Source: CAXBGS01 sp963975425
Lineage (GTDB): Bacteria; Planctomycetota; Planctomycetia; Pirellulales; Pirellulaceae
DNA length: 64,000 nt
Assembly (NCBI GenBank): GCA_963975425.1
Contig: CAXBGS010000007.1
Location: 186,001 to 250,000, forward strand
Direction of reading: 5' to 3'
The notes under the pieces were generated by a model. The model did no database searches. It was not told the DNA's origin and worked only from the letters and a program-made list of their open reading frames with translations. The position numbers and the translations under genes were made by a program. Positions 8,792 through 17,719 of this stretch are shown here, piece after piece (the first letter of the stretch is position 1; the number at the start of each line of letters is the position of its first letter).

Positions 8792-9130
8792 TTAGACGTC
8801 CAGTAGCAATAAAATGAAGAATCGAAACATCACGAATCCGACAAACCCAATGAGGATGTGCAAAAAGTCGCGCCCCAGCGGCCAGGGCTGTGCCAGGCTT
8901 GGAACGAAAACTTCTTTTTTCTTCGAGTTTAGCAATAGAGTCGCAAGGTGCGTTCCCTTTCTCGCTTGTCCGCAGTCAGTGACCATCACATCAGGAAGGT
9001 TGTCACCTTCAATCATGTGAGTTCGACCATTGACGACGATTTCCATCCGATGAATCCTTCGAGGCATGTGTCGGCCATTCTCGATATGCGTCCACATGGT
9101 GAAAGTTTCATTTTCTCTTTTTGTTGCCAT
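8792..9130 (-). CDS. small membrane protein, hypothetical
   Basis: A 112-residue protein with a soluble N-terminus and a single C-terminal membrane segment ('ILIGFVGFVMFRFFILLLL', about residues 91-110). The tail-anchored layout places the N-terminal part in the cytoplasm. The N-terminal 'HIENGRHMPRRIHRMEIVVN' is not recognised. It is flanked by hairpins on both sides, so it is probably a single-gene unit. Confidence 0.6.
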   Translation of the reverse strand: MATKRENETFTMWTHIENGRHMPRRIHRMEIVVNGRTHMIEGDNLPDVMVTDCGQARKGTHLATLLLNSKKKEVFVPSLAQPWPLGRDFLHILIGFVGFVMFRFFILLLLDV

Positions 9131-9283
9131 ACGCTGGCTCTCCTTTTCAATGGTCCAAGCTAGCCACGGCTAGTCTTGGACAGTTTGCAAATCTGTCATT
9201 CGCCTAACACGAGGCAAATCAAAGATTCGGGAGGGCCAACGCCACCGACGACAACCGGTGCGAACGCACCAGTGTCGAAAAAA

Positions 9284-9307
9284 CAAAAGACTCCGAAGAG
9301 TCTTTTG
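9284..9307 (-). terminator. Rho-independent terminator
   Basis: Read on the minus strand, a 10-bp stem (CAAAAGACTC / GAGTCTTTTG) closes a TTCG tetraloop and is followed by a run of T. This is a textbook intrinsic terminator for the gene at 9460-9786. The rest of the 9131-9459 gap holds one more imperfect hairpin (9153-9181) and no gene. Confidence 0.85.
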
Positions 9308-9459
9308 TCCCACCGATCGCAAGCGATGAACCACGGTTCATTGCCCAGTCGTTAGACTGCGAAGCGTCGGTAGTAATTCGCAACGAGCACGTCGTCGCTA
9401 TGAAAACCAATTGCAGAAACACGTTTCCGCATTGATCGAAATCAATGGCTTTCAGGCCG

Positions 9460-9786
9460 TCAGTGTTTATCACTCCAGGACGGTAGCGGAGGTAAAAGAA
9501 AATCGCTGATAGTTCGTGGTGGTGGATTTTCGCCGGACGGAGCGTCCACGGCTGTTGTGCTGTCTTCGTTCGGCAGAGACTCCGATTCGCTGCGCGTGAA
9601 TCGATTGAAAAATGGCGGTAGCACGACGCACATGTATGCGTAGAACGCGATGGTGAGCAGACCGGTCGCGATGCGTTTCCAAGTCTGCAAACCCTCATTT
9701 GCGGGATGATGATACGCTCGCTTTTGTATCTTCCGTACAACTAGGTACAGAATGAACAGGCCGAGCAGAAGGTGATAGATCGTCAT
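9460..9786 (-). CDS. small two-helix membrane protein
   Basis: A 108-residue protein with two predicted membrane segments ('IYHLLLGLFILYLVV' and 'GLLTIAFYAYMCVVLPPFF') and a Ser/Pro-rich C-terminal tail. ATG at 9786 is preferred over an upstream TTG. It follows the coupling-protein operon in the opposite reading order, i.e. it is transcribed on the same strand but after its own gap of 68 bp from the coupling protein stop, and ends at a clear terminator. Its role is unknown; small membrane proteins next to VirD4 proteins are often conjugation accessories. Confidence 0.55.
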   Translation of the reverse strand: MTIYHLLLGLFILYLVVRKIQKRAYHHPANEGLQTWKRIATGLLTIAFYAYMCVVLPPFFNRFTRSESESLPNEDSTTAVDAPSGENPPPRTISDFLLPPLPSWSDKH

Positions 9787-9854
9787 ATCTGAAGCTCGCA
9801 ACTCTTGTTGGTTTCTCTCATTTCACTCGAAACGGACGGCACCGGCGAGTGTCT

Positions 9855-12620
9855 TTAGGTTGCATTCTCGTCGCGAGAATCATCTCCAGTCAGCTTCTGA
9901 TGGATTTTTCGTAACGCTTCGTCCAAATTGGCGGGGTCGACGGTCAGATCGATCTCTGGGTGCGTTGTGGGTGTAATCGTATTCTCGTTCCCGCCGGGCC
10001 ACGCTCCACCGATTGAAATAGTCTCGCCTTGATTTTCAGGCCATGCGGCTCGACTTCTCTTGACGTGCTCTCGCATCGAGACTGGCCACTCGGTAACCAT
10101 CGGAAATGCTCCACAGTACTGCGAATAGCCTGAGTTTCGCTCAAAGATCGCAATGCTCTTGTTAATGTCGCGATTGATGTCGCGAATGTCCTCCGGCTCC
10201 AGTCTGGGTCCCACATGTTCCGAAATGTCGATTCGCATGACCCCATCTGGATCGGTGCAGGCGTACCTCGAACTAACAATTCCCGCATCGATTCGTTTCT
10301 TGAACTGTTTCCATTTCCGCGAATAGTAGGTCGTCGTCCCAGAGATATCCGAAATATACTTCTGCGATGCGGGGTCACGCGCCGCGTGGTAGCGTTTGAT
10401 ACAAGTCGAGTTCAGCACCTGCTGCGTTAAATCCACGCCGCCGGGTAGCTTCAGTTGGCTTAGCGATTGGTGCGCAAAAGTGAACGCGATTCCCGCGTCA
10501 CGGGCTTGCTGAAGCACAGTCTCGATGTTTTTCGCGACGAGGCATTGAGCTTCGTCCGCGATAAATTGGATGCGTGGCTTCTCGTTTGTCCGGTCACGGT
10601 ACTTGATCGCCGCGGCATTAGCAGCGAACAGTGCAAGTCGCGCCAGCTCGCCAACAGACGCAACGTCAAGCGAGCCAACCAAGTAGAAGTACAGAACCTG
10701 CTTTTCTTCGATGGCTTCCGGCATCGAAATCGCATGCTCGATGGCCGTTTCGTTCGGATCGCGCGATGGAGTGAGACTGAGTTGCTCGAAGTCACATAGC
10801 GATTGAACGATCATGGAAAGATGCTTTGCTGCTTCGTACTGCCGGCTATTGGCCGCCAACTCCTTGAGGACGTCGTCCAAGTCCCAGAATGATTCAATCT
10901 TTCCCTCGCGGCGAAAGCGTCGGCCACCACCAATTCCACGCCGGCTCTGCTCGTCCGGCATGGTGGCGAGATAGGCATCCCGCAGGAGCGTTCGCACTTC
11001 CTTTCCGAAGTAGGCTCTGGCGTAGTCGTCACCGTGGTACAGGTTCAACGATTGTAGAATGACTCCAAGAATCTCTGGAAGCGTGAATTGGGGATCGTTG
11101 AGGTGCGCCAACGGATTGAACAGATAGGTCGAGCGTCCTGGTTTGTTGGTAAACCATTTGAAAGTTCGTCCCGCTCGCTCCGCTTCCATTCTCGCAGTTT
11201 CAAACAGAGCGCGATCTCCTTTGCAATCGATGATGATGGATGGCCCATCACCGCGTCTAATCGCTTGAATCACGTCTGTTGTTAGCGACAGGGCCGTCTT
11301 ACCGACACCAGTTGGGCCCAGTACGTGTTGGTGCTCGAATTGCAAGTCAGTGTCCGCGAGAATCGGATACTTTCCCGTTGCGTGAATTCCTACAATGTTG
11401 TGCCGTCGCTCGATCGAATTTCGACTGTTTTGTACGCGCTGGATGTAGCCATCCAATTCGCTCCAGTCTCGGTGGTGTTCGACAGCGCCAACACGATTGA
11501 GCGCGCGATGATGAGCAACGATCGTGGGTGCGGCTGCAACGAAGCTGCCGAGGATCAGAATTGCGGGGCCGCCAATCGCGGGTAGGACCAACGTGAAACC
11601 AAGAAGTCCGACGATCGCGTTGAGGGTCACGGGCGAATGAGAGGAAAACGCCGAAAACGCGAGTGCCGAATACACCGACACTATCGTTGCAGTGATGACC
11701 GAAATCATCAGCCGGCGTGTAACTCGACTTCCCAGTGGACTGTGAAATACCCAAGCCGGCGTAGGACCTGAGCCTCCGTACTCGTAAGCGCCGCCAACCG
11801 CGATAAGGAATGCCTTGGGGGAATCTGGCATCAGCACGCAATAGGCAGTGGATACGGCAGATAGTCCCACCAGCGACGCAAGGAATACGAGGATTCCATT
11901 CCGGTTCCCGAAGTCGGCGTGATTCATCTTTGAAGCTACGGATACCGCACACAGCAGGACGACTACGACCGTCAGGAAGCCGAGCGGATACATCTTGCGC
12001 AGTTTCAGAATCAGAGAGAACGCGGCACGTGCCGTTGCCGTCTCGCACTGGTTTGACGGCAACTTGTCGCTGAACCCGGTCCACCGCGCTCGCCAATCCT
12101 GTCGCCAGCTTGTCATCGTTTTCCGATCGACGAGCGGGTTGGCGCTGGCCCAGTGCAGGTGGTGGGTTGCGATGCGATCTGCAAAGAATGAGATGCAAAG
12201 TGTGCCAACAACAAACGTGGCAACCGTTGCCTCGCCTGCCGAATTAACCAATGCGACGAATGCCAGGAAGCCCCAAATCAAGAACGCTCCGGCGGCCGAG
12301 GCGAGACGATCCTGCCAACGCCGGTATTCTGGATCAACCGGGAAGCAGAAAACAGTTGCGGCGACAATCACGACAAACGTCGTTGACGCGGTACCCAAGA
12401 ACGCCGACGCGATTCCAAGTTTCAATGTGAATTGAACTGCGACCGTTGCTACGGAAGCGATCAACATCATTCGGGCACATTGAAAGAAGCCGGACACTCC
12501 ACGATGTTGCGGAAGGCGATAGTTCATATCGCACGTGAACGGCGGAATATTCGCCCAATCCAATACGTCGTATTTGTCCTTGGAGTTGTGCCAAGTTGGC
12601 TCGATGTCGCGGTAAGGCAT
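9855..12620 (-). CDS. VirD4/TraG-type conjugative coupling protein
   Basis: A 921-residue membrane ATPase. The first 370 residues contain several membrane segments (about 50-92, 110-147, 212-231, 242-260, 305-325 and 333-368), more than the two usual for VirD4. The ATPase domain follows: Walker A GPTGVGKT at 435-442, Walker B 'IQFIADEAQC' at 684-693, then 'TFAHQSLSQL', typical of TraG/VirD4 with a TraM-recognition domain. Coupling proteins bring relaxosome DNA to a type IV secretion channel. It heads a run with two winged-helix genes, 4 bp apart, but no VirB genes are visible. Confidence 0.88.
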   Translation of the reverse strand: MPYRDIEPTWHNSKDKYDVLDWANIPPFTCDMNYRLPQHRGVSGFFQCARMMLIASVATVAVQFTLKLGIASAFLGTASTTFVVIVAATVFCFPVDPEYRRWQDRLASAAGAFLIWGFLAFVALVNSAGEATVATFVVGTLCISFFADRIATHHLHWASANPLVDRKTMTSWRQDWRARWTGFSDKLPSNQCETATARAAFSLILKLRKMYPLGFLTVVVVLLCAVSVASKMNHADFGNRNGILVFLASLVGLSAVSTAYCVLMPDSPKAFLIAVGGAYEYGGSGPTPAWVFHSPLGSRVTRRLMISVITATIVSVYSALAFSAFSSHSPVTLNAIVGLLGFTLVLPAIGGPAILILGSFVAAAPTIVAHHRALNRVGAVEHHRDWSELDGYIQRVQNSRNSIERRHNIVGIHATGKYPILADTDLQFEHQHVLGPTGVGKTALSLTTDVIQAIRRGDGPSIIIDCKGDRALFETARMEAERAGRTFKWFTNKPGRSTYLFNPLAHLNDPQFTLPEILGVILQSLNLYHGDDYARAYFGKEVRTLLRDAYLATMPDEQSRRGIGGGRRFRREGKIESFWDLDDVLKELAANSRQYEAAKHLSMIVQSLCDFEQLSLTPSRDPNETAIEHAISMPEAIEEKQVLYFYLVGSLDVASVGELARLALFAANAAAIKYRDRTNEKPRIQFIADEAQCLVAKNIETVLQQARDAGIAFTFAHQSLSQLKLPGGVDLTQQVLNSTCIKRYHAARDPASQKYISDISGTTTYYSRKWKQFKKRIDAGIVSSRYACTDPDGVMRIDISEHVGPRLEPEDIRDINRDINKSIAIFERNSGYSQYCGAFPMVTEWPVSMREHVKRSRAAWPENQGETISIGGAWPGGNENTITPTTHPEIDLTVDPANLDEALRKIHQKLTGDDSRDENAT

Positions 12621-12624
12621 GGTC

Positions 12625-13389
12625 CTATCTTGGTTCGGGAATCAATGTGTCGAGACCGGGGACGACGAGGACTCGCACGGCGATGCTTTCCGTACCAGCC
12701 GGTTGTAGCCCGATCGACTGGAGCGGCCGCGACAATTGCTGTTGAAACGTCAGCCGCAACTTCGTGTCGATTTCGACGGCTTTAGATTCGTTGAACGTCA
12801 AGACGGTGAAGACGAACCGATCGTGGCGCAGGAAGTCATCGAACCATCGACGTTCTAAAAACCGCCGCATGACGGTGGAGCTCTGACGCACGAGTCGACG
12901 AACGTCAGTTCTGAGGTCGGTGACGAAGTAGCCAAGTCGAACGGTCTGTCCGACCTGCTCTGTATGAAACCGCTTCTTGGGCAGTCGCTCACGAATGTTC
13001 GGAAACTGCTCGGGAAATTCCTTGGGGTCAAGCAAAGATCGTCCACCGGCCAAATCAGCCGAGATGAACCAAGTCGTCGCATACCGTTCGGCGACCGCTT
13101 GCATTCCGAGCTTCCGCGACGCATCACGCGACACTCCGATCTGCCGACAACCTCGGGAAGTGAGTCGGTAGTACACTCGTTTCGCGTCGAGCTTCTCGGG
13201 ACGGAGAAACCGATACTCGGGAGGGTGTCCGTAAAGCCTTCGCAATGTTGACTGGACCGCTGCGGGCTTCTGCCCGGCGAAACGCTGAGCCTGCAACAGC
13301 TCGGGTACAACCATGCCATACTTCGCTGCATCCCGGAGTATTCCGTAGTCACGTCGCGTCAGTCGGATCGAGGATTTGTTCTTGGTCAT
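12625..13389 (-). CDS. replication-relaxation-like winged-helix protein
   Basis: A 254-residue protein. 'LTRRDYGILRDAAKYGMVVP' followed by 'VQSTLRRLYGHPPEYRFLRP' and 'VYYRLTSRGCRQIG' is the winged-helix pattern of the replication-relaxation family, which accompanies coupling proteins on some mobile elements. ATG at 13389 is chosen over an upstream start because it opens directly into the conserved domain. It ends 4 bp before the coupling protein gene begins, so the two are likely co-translated. Relaxase activity is not shown: no HUH motif or catalytic Tyr pattern is evident. Confidence 0.6.
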   Translation of the reverse strand: MTKNKSSIRLTRRDYGILRDAAKYGMVVPELLQAQRFAGQKPAAVQSTLRRLYGHPPEYRFLRPEKLDAKRVYYRLTSRGCRQIGVSRDASRKLGMQAVAERYATTWFISADLAGGRSLLDPKEFPEQFPNIRERLPKKRFHTEQVGQTVRLGYFVTDLRTDVRRLVRQSSTVMRRFLERRWFDDFLRHDRFVFTVLTFNESKAVEIDTKLRLTFQQQLSRPLQSIGLQPAGTESIAVRVLVVPGLDTLIPEPR

Positions 13390-13391
13390 GT

Positions 13392-13994
13392 CTACCGCCA
13401 CTCGTAAGCGACTCCCCGATTCGACCAAAACTGATGAAAGTCACGTAGACGAGCGGCCGAATAGTCTCCGACCAGTTCGATTGCCAACTGAGGTTTCTCA
13501 GACTCAGACATCAAGAACGCGTCGGCGATTTTTTCAGTCGTCGTTCTTGCGATATCGCGGCGGTAAATATCTTCGCTAATCCACTGACTCGCCGCGTGCT
13601 CAGCAGTGCGTCGAAGGTGGAAATAGATCGACGCGACGCCCAAGTCGTGAGATACTTGCCAAGGTTGGCGCAGCTTCCCTCCGATGCCTCCGACCAAGGC
13701 CGCCGCTCGTTCGGTCGCCCACACAACTGTCTGACTCTTTCGTTGTGATTGGCTCAAACGGCGTCTGCCCAAGTACGCGATGGAGCCGCTGTCGGGTGCT
13801 GATTGACCTGGCTGCCATTGCACGAATGGTTCGTCGCCGGCATCGATGACGGCGATGGTGAATCTTGCTGAGGCAAGCAGCCTTCGGCTCACCAACATTC
13901 GGACCATTCGCTCATTCCAACCTGCATCAGCCATCGACAATTGCTGTTGTGATGCAACGCGAAGTTTGCTTGTCAGTACTGAGAGCAAGTCCAT
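13392..13994 (-). CDS. winged-helix protein paired with the replication-relaxation-like gene
   Basis: A 200-residue protein. The N-terminus 'MDLLSVLTSKLRVASQQQLS' with 'NERMVRMLVSRRLLASARF' looks like a winged helix similar to that of the next gene. The C-terminal half ('DIYRRDIARTTTEKIADAFL', 'QLAIELVGDYSAARLRDFHQ') resembles a restriction-like nuclease core in outline: the I-A-R-T then L-A-I-E-L-V-G-D pattern. That resemblance is weak. It stops 2 bp before the next gene. A GTG at 14018 is an alternative start. Confidence 0.55.
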   Translation of the reverse strand: MDLLSVLTSKLRVASQQQLSMADAGWNERMVRMLVSRRLLASARFTIAVIDAGDEPFVQWQPGQSAPDSGSIAYLGRRRLSQSQRKSQTVVWATERAAALVGGIGGKLRQPWQVSHDLGVASIYFHLRRTAEHAASQWISEDIYRRDIARTTTEKIADAFLMSESEKPQLAIELVGDYSAARLRDFHQFWSNRGVAYEWR

Positions 13995-14018
13995 TTCGGG
14001 TTTCCGGCACACTGCCAC

Positions 14019-14447
14019 TTACTCACCGCAGGATGCTTGATCAGACGGACGCTTTCGGCTGCGTCGACGCGTCGCCGGCTTGACCGCCGTTTCTTCGGGC
14101 TTTTCCTTGTCGTCGCGCCCATCCGCCAGCAACCCGGTCGATGAGGCCGCACCGCCGACCGATTCCAGTGCTTGTGTGATCGAGCCACCTGGTGCATCCA
14201 TGCTCATCATCGCGGCCCGTTGGCGAAGGAGCGCCGCAAGATTAGGGTTGCCCTCCGCCTCGTAACGTTTTGCTTGCTGCTCGAGTCGCTCAAGATTCGC
14301 CACGTCTTGAAGAATCGTGTCGGCTTCAACATCAGACGCCACGCTCCGCCAAAGGAAGGCTTGCATCCGTTGTTTCAACACGTCGCGGAAGGTTTCTAGC
14401 ACAGTCACGGGTCGCTCCGGGGTACACTGGGTGGAATGAGTGGCCAT
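14019..14447 (-). CDS. hypothetical protein at the head of the coupling-protein operon
   Basis: A 142-residue protein with a helical first half ('VTVLETFRDVLKQRMQAFLW', 'ERLEQQAKRYEAEGNPNLAA') and a basic disordered tail ending 'ATRRRSRKRPSDQ'. The basic tail suggests nucleic-acid contact. It is adjacent to the next gene without spacing, so it belongs to the same transcription unit. No family is recognised. Confidence 0.6.
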   Translation of the reverse strand: MATHSTQCTPERPVTVLETFRDVLKQRMQAFLWRSVASDVEADTILQDVANLERLEQQAKRYEAEGNPNLAALLRQRAAMMSMDAPGGSITQALESVGGAASSTGLLADGRDDKEKPEETAVKPATRRRSRKRPSDQASCGE

Positions 14448-14522
14448 GATCTTGCCAAAACTCGTTTGCGCTCAGGAGTGTTAGATGGGTGCATTCTCGA
14501 CACGCAGCCGGAGGGACCATCG

Positions 14523-15620
14523 ATGGTGATACGAGATCAGAATTCTGACGATTCGATGCCGACACTCGACGGCACTGTGCGACTCAACCCGCACGTCATG
14601 AAACGGCTATTGCTCGGTCGCGGATGGACCCTTCGCGACTACTGCAAGCACACCGAAACGCAGATGCGAACAGCAAAAAAGGTCTTTCGGAACGAATCGG
14701 TGCAAATATCGACGGCGCGATTCGTTGCCGATGTGTTTGATGTGGCGATGCTAGACATCGTCGATGTTGACGAATACACGCCGAAAGCAATCGCCTCTGG
14801 CTCGAAAGCTGAGCTAGGCACGGGTGAATGGATTGTCGGAAAGGCACTATCTCCGGTAGTGACAATCGCCAACGGTTTGCAGTATCGCGTCTTTGCAATG
14901 AATCATGCATTTGAGCCGAACCGCCGTGGTCGCGGGAAGCGTTACGAATTTCTTGAGCGAAGCGATGAGGACAAGGAACGAACGAGGCACGCTATGTCGC
15001 GACACCTCTCAGTTTGCGAACGGCTCGCACCAAATTCACATTTCCCGACATGCTATTCGACGTTTCCCGATCAAGACCGCGACACTTGGTGGGTGATTGA
15101 CCAATGGATCGATGGCCTGGACTTGGACGATCGGCTGGGCCACGGTCCTCTGGACTCAGCCAACCTGAATGACATCGGCAAGCAGCTTGCTGAAGCGATC
15201 GTAGCCGCGCACAAAGCGGACGTCATTTTGCGAGAGCTCAGCCCAAATTCGATCGTGCTCAAGGACGACGACAATGGTCTTGTCCTCACCGATTTTGAGT
15301 TGGCAAAGCTGACCGAAGACTATCCGACTGTTTCTGCGGACGAGTGGCCCGAGAGTGCGTATCGCGCCCCAGAAGTTGGCGCAGGCGAGATCGATGGTAC
15401 TGTTGATGTGTATTCCTGGGGACGAATCATGACCCATTCAACGCTTGGAAGCCTACCCGAACGCGGTGCAGAATTGAGCAAGCTCAAGTTTTGGACAGGA
15501 TCGAAAGATTGGGTTGAACTACTTGCCTCTTGCACGCAACTTCAGCGAACGAAACGCCCACAGCAAATGACGGCCATCCTTGAAACGGTTGTCTCGCTAC
15601 GGGAGACAATGGACCGTTGA
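14523..15620 (+). CDS. HTH-pseudokinase
   Basis: A 365-residue protein. Residues 20-80 hold a helix-turn-helix ('HVMKRLLLGRGWTLRDYCKH', 'SVQISTARFVADVFDVAMLD'), followed by a protein-kinase-like domain. The catalytic-loop equivalent of HRDLKPxN reads L-R-E-L-S-P-N, and DFG reads D-F-E. A-P-E is kept near residue 283 and 'DVYSWGRI' matches the kinase F helix. Loss of the catalytic Asp suggests a pseudokinase or ligand sensor. ATG at 14523 is preferred because GGAGGG lies seven bases upstream; a longer start at 14436 would overlap the divergent gene. It is coupled (TTGA) to the Cas4-like gene. Confidence 0.7.
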   Translation: MVIRDQNSDDSMPTLDGTVRLNPHVMKRLLLGRGWTLRDYCKHTETQMRTAKKVFRNESVQISTARFVADVFDVAMLDIVDVDEYTPKAIASGSKAELGTGEWIVGKALSPVVTIANGLQYRVFAMNHAFEPNRRGRGKRYEFLERSDEDKERTRHAMSRHLSVCERLAPNSHFPTCYSTFPDQDRDTWWVIDQWIDGLDLDDRLGHGPLDSANLNDIGKQLAEAIVAAHKADVILRELSPNSIVLKDDDNGLVLTDFELAKLTEDYPTVSADEWPESAYRAPEVGAGEIDGTVDVYSWGRIMTHSTLGSLPERGAELSKLKFWTGSKDWVELLASCTQLQRTKRPQQMTAILETVVSLRETMDR

Positions 15621-16624
15621 ACCAGACACAATATGCCGCATCGAGTCCGCCACTGAGCGTCCACGAGTTGTCACAGTATCAATACTGTCCCCGTGCCGGT
15701 CTGTTGGCGCATGAAGCTCCTTTTGATGAAGCTGGCGAAGACTGGCCGACAATTCGGTTGAGCTATCTGCCTAAGTATAACCTGGCGGAGATTGAACGCT
15801 GGATTTCGGTTGTGACCATCGTGCTCGTCGGTGTTATCGTTGCGGCGGGGGTCGCTCTTGGCTGGGTGGTGTTGGCGACGCTGCTCGGAAAGTCTGGTGC
15901 GGTAGGCTTCGGTTGGTGGGCATTCGGCTCAGCCTTTCTGGCAAGTCTTGGTGTTCTATACCTGATCGTGATGCTTGTACGCCGCCGGCGTGAGGCGTTG
16001 GGAACCAAGCCACGCGAGCCGGAATTCACGAGCGAAGAGCCGGTGTCGATTCATTGGTGGGAACTGCGGGCCGCGGGATATCAGCCGCGAAGCCCGCCTA
16101 AGTTCGACGATGAAGAACTGTTGAACCTCCACGGCAAGCCATGGGTTGTGCTAGTGCGTGGCGACCACTGGATTCCAGTTCTGCGGATGCGAGGTGAATC
16201 TGAAACCATTCATGCCAATCATATGTTGAGACTTGCCGGGTATCGCTATCTGATTGAAGTCAATACACACTACGAAACGCCATATGGCTTGGTACTCTTG
16301 CCAAATAGTCTTAAGGCGAAAGCCGTTCCGGCCAGTGCTTTGGGTCAAGCGGAGTTGAAAACCGTGATCGCGGACTTTAGGCAGCTTATTGATAGTCGCC
16401 GGGCACCAGAGCCTCCGACTCGGCAATCGCTCTGTGATAAGTGCTTCTTTGGATTGCCGCACCGCTACGTCATGAATCGGTCGGAAACCTATTCGGAAGG
16501 ACAGCCGCTGCCGCCGTTAACCGTAAAGGTCGCCGGTAAGTATTGGCACTCGAAGTGTGGTGATCGATTTCGCTGGCACACACCACCGACGCGTAAGTTT
16601 GCAGACCTTGCTGAGCCGTCATGA
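15617..16624 (+). CDS. membrane-anchored Cas4-like protein
   Basis: A 335-residue protein. The N-terminus 'SVHELSQYQYCPRAGLLAHE' (Cys24) is the Cas4/RecB-family opening. The C-terminal 'SLCDKCFFG' (Cys273, Cys276) would complete an Fe-S cluster. 'MLRLAGYRYLIEV' (203-215) matches the Q-x-x-x-Y helix of the nuclease fold. Two membrane helices (62-91 and 95-121) are inserted right after the first motif. The usual acidic/E-x-K residues are not clear ('DHWIPVLRMRG'), so catalysis is doubtful. The TTG start overlaps the pseudokinase stop. Confidence 0.6.
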   Translation: MNQTQYAASSPPLSVHELSQYQYCPRAGLLAHEAPFDEAGEDWPTIRLSYLPKYNLAEIERWISVVTIVLVGVIVAAGVALGWVVLATLLGKSGAVGFGWWAFGSAFLASLGVLYLIVMLVRRRREALGTKPREPEFTSEEPVSIHWWELRAAGYQPRSPPKFDDEELLNLHGKPWVVLVRGDHWIPVLRMRGESETIHANHMLRLAGYRYLIEVNTHYETPYGLVLLPNSLKAKAVPASALGQAELKTVIADFRQLIDSRRAPEPPTRQSLCDKCFFGLPHRYVMNRSETYSEGQPLPPLTVKVAGKYWHSKCGDRFRWHTPPTRKFADLAEPS

Positions 16625-17632
16625 TGGGCGTTCTTTGCGTTCGAAAAAAACGACGCACCTATCAGCAACGTCTGCAATCGTCGACTCAAAACGCGAAGCG
16701 GATTCGGCTTGTCGCAGTACCTGCGTGACATGGTCGATGGCGTCGCGCCATGCGTTTGATGTTGCGAACCGACCATCCGGATCGAGCGATAGGCCTTCTC
16801 GCACCACATCGTCAATGACTCGCCACGCTCGCCTGGGAAGTTGTCGGCGTTGATTCGACTTCGCGCTCGGTGCTTCGTAAGCACGCTCGAATCCTTTTTT
16901 GTATTCGGCCCATCCCGCTCTACCGCCCATTCCTTGAAACGGCAGTTCACCCGTCAGCATTTCGAAGAGAACGATCGACAACGAAAACTGATCCGATCGA
17001 ACGGTGACCTGCTGATTCGATTGTAATTCTGGGGCGGCATATCCGACCGTGTTCCCGTCGCCAGTTGCACGACGTTTCGCGGCCGTTTCGTCCCATGCGC
17101 TTCCAAAGTCAATTGCTCGCAGTCGCTTGGGCTGAGATTGCAAGACTAAGTTCGCTGGCTTGATGTCGCCGTGGACGCAATTCGCGAAATCATGGAACTG
17201 ACACAAGCTGTGTGCAAAGCCGGCGAAAAGCGTCCAGCTCATGTGAGCCGTGGGCCAGTGGTTGCGTTGAGTGCGGGCGTGCCCCAAATGCTGGGCCAGT
17301 GATTCTCCGTGAATCCAGTCGGTGAGAACCCATGTGGAGTCGTTGCGTTTATCGACGTCGATGATTTGCGTAAAACCCTGGAGTCGGTTCGCGCGGCGCA
17401 ATACTCGAAGCTGCTGCTGTGTGTGTGCCGAATCTGGCAGAACGTGGATGACACGTAAGTCGTGTGACGCAGGGTCGAAAACCTGCATCTTGCGTCGCCC
17501 TCGATTGCCCAAAGAGGCGGTCACCCAGTAGTGGCGACCACGCAAGCGAACCGTGTCTTGAACGTCATAGCTGCGGTTTCGACAACGAATGGTTTCGGGC
17601 GGACGACGCAAGACTCTTATCGGGGGAATCAA
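16619..17632 (-). CDS. Ser/Thr protein kinase
   Basis: A 337-residue soluble kinase. The catalytic loop HGDIKPAN (154-161), DFG (175-177), A-P-E (200-202) and 'SDQFSLSIVLFEMLTGELPF' are all present, so phosphotransfer is plausible. No clear V-A-I-K lysine or glycine loop is visible in the N-lobe ('LRVIHVLP'), which is odd and may mean an atypical ATP site. The start is TTG at 17632; no better one is seen. Its 3' end overlaps the Cas4-like gene by 6 bp on the opposite strand. Confidence 0.8.
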   Translation of the reverse strand: MIPPIRVLRRPPETIRCRNRSYDVQDTVRLRGRHYWVTASLGNRGRRKMQVFDPASHDLRVIHVLPDSAHTQQQLRVLRRANRLQGFTQIIDVDKRNDSTWVLTDWIHGESLAQHLGHARTQRNHWPTAHMSWTLFAGFAHSLCQFHDFANCVHGDIKPANLVLQSQPKRLRAIDFGSAWDETAAKRRATGDGNTVGYAAPELQSNQQVTVRSDQFSLSIVLFEMLTGELPFQGMGGRAGWAEYKKGFERAYEAPSAKSNQRRQLPRRAWRVIDDVVREGLSLDPDGRFATSNAWRDAIDHVTQVLRQAESASRFESTIADVADRCVVFFERKERPS

Positions 17633-17719
17633 GAATTTGGAACAGGAATCGGGTTCGTCTAGAATATCCCTATCTTAATCCCGATTCCATTTTCCCTTCT
17701 TTGCGAGTGTCCGCGCCCC

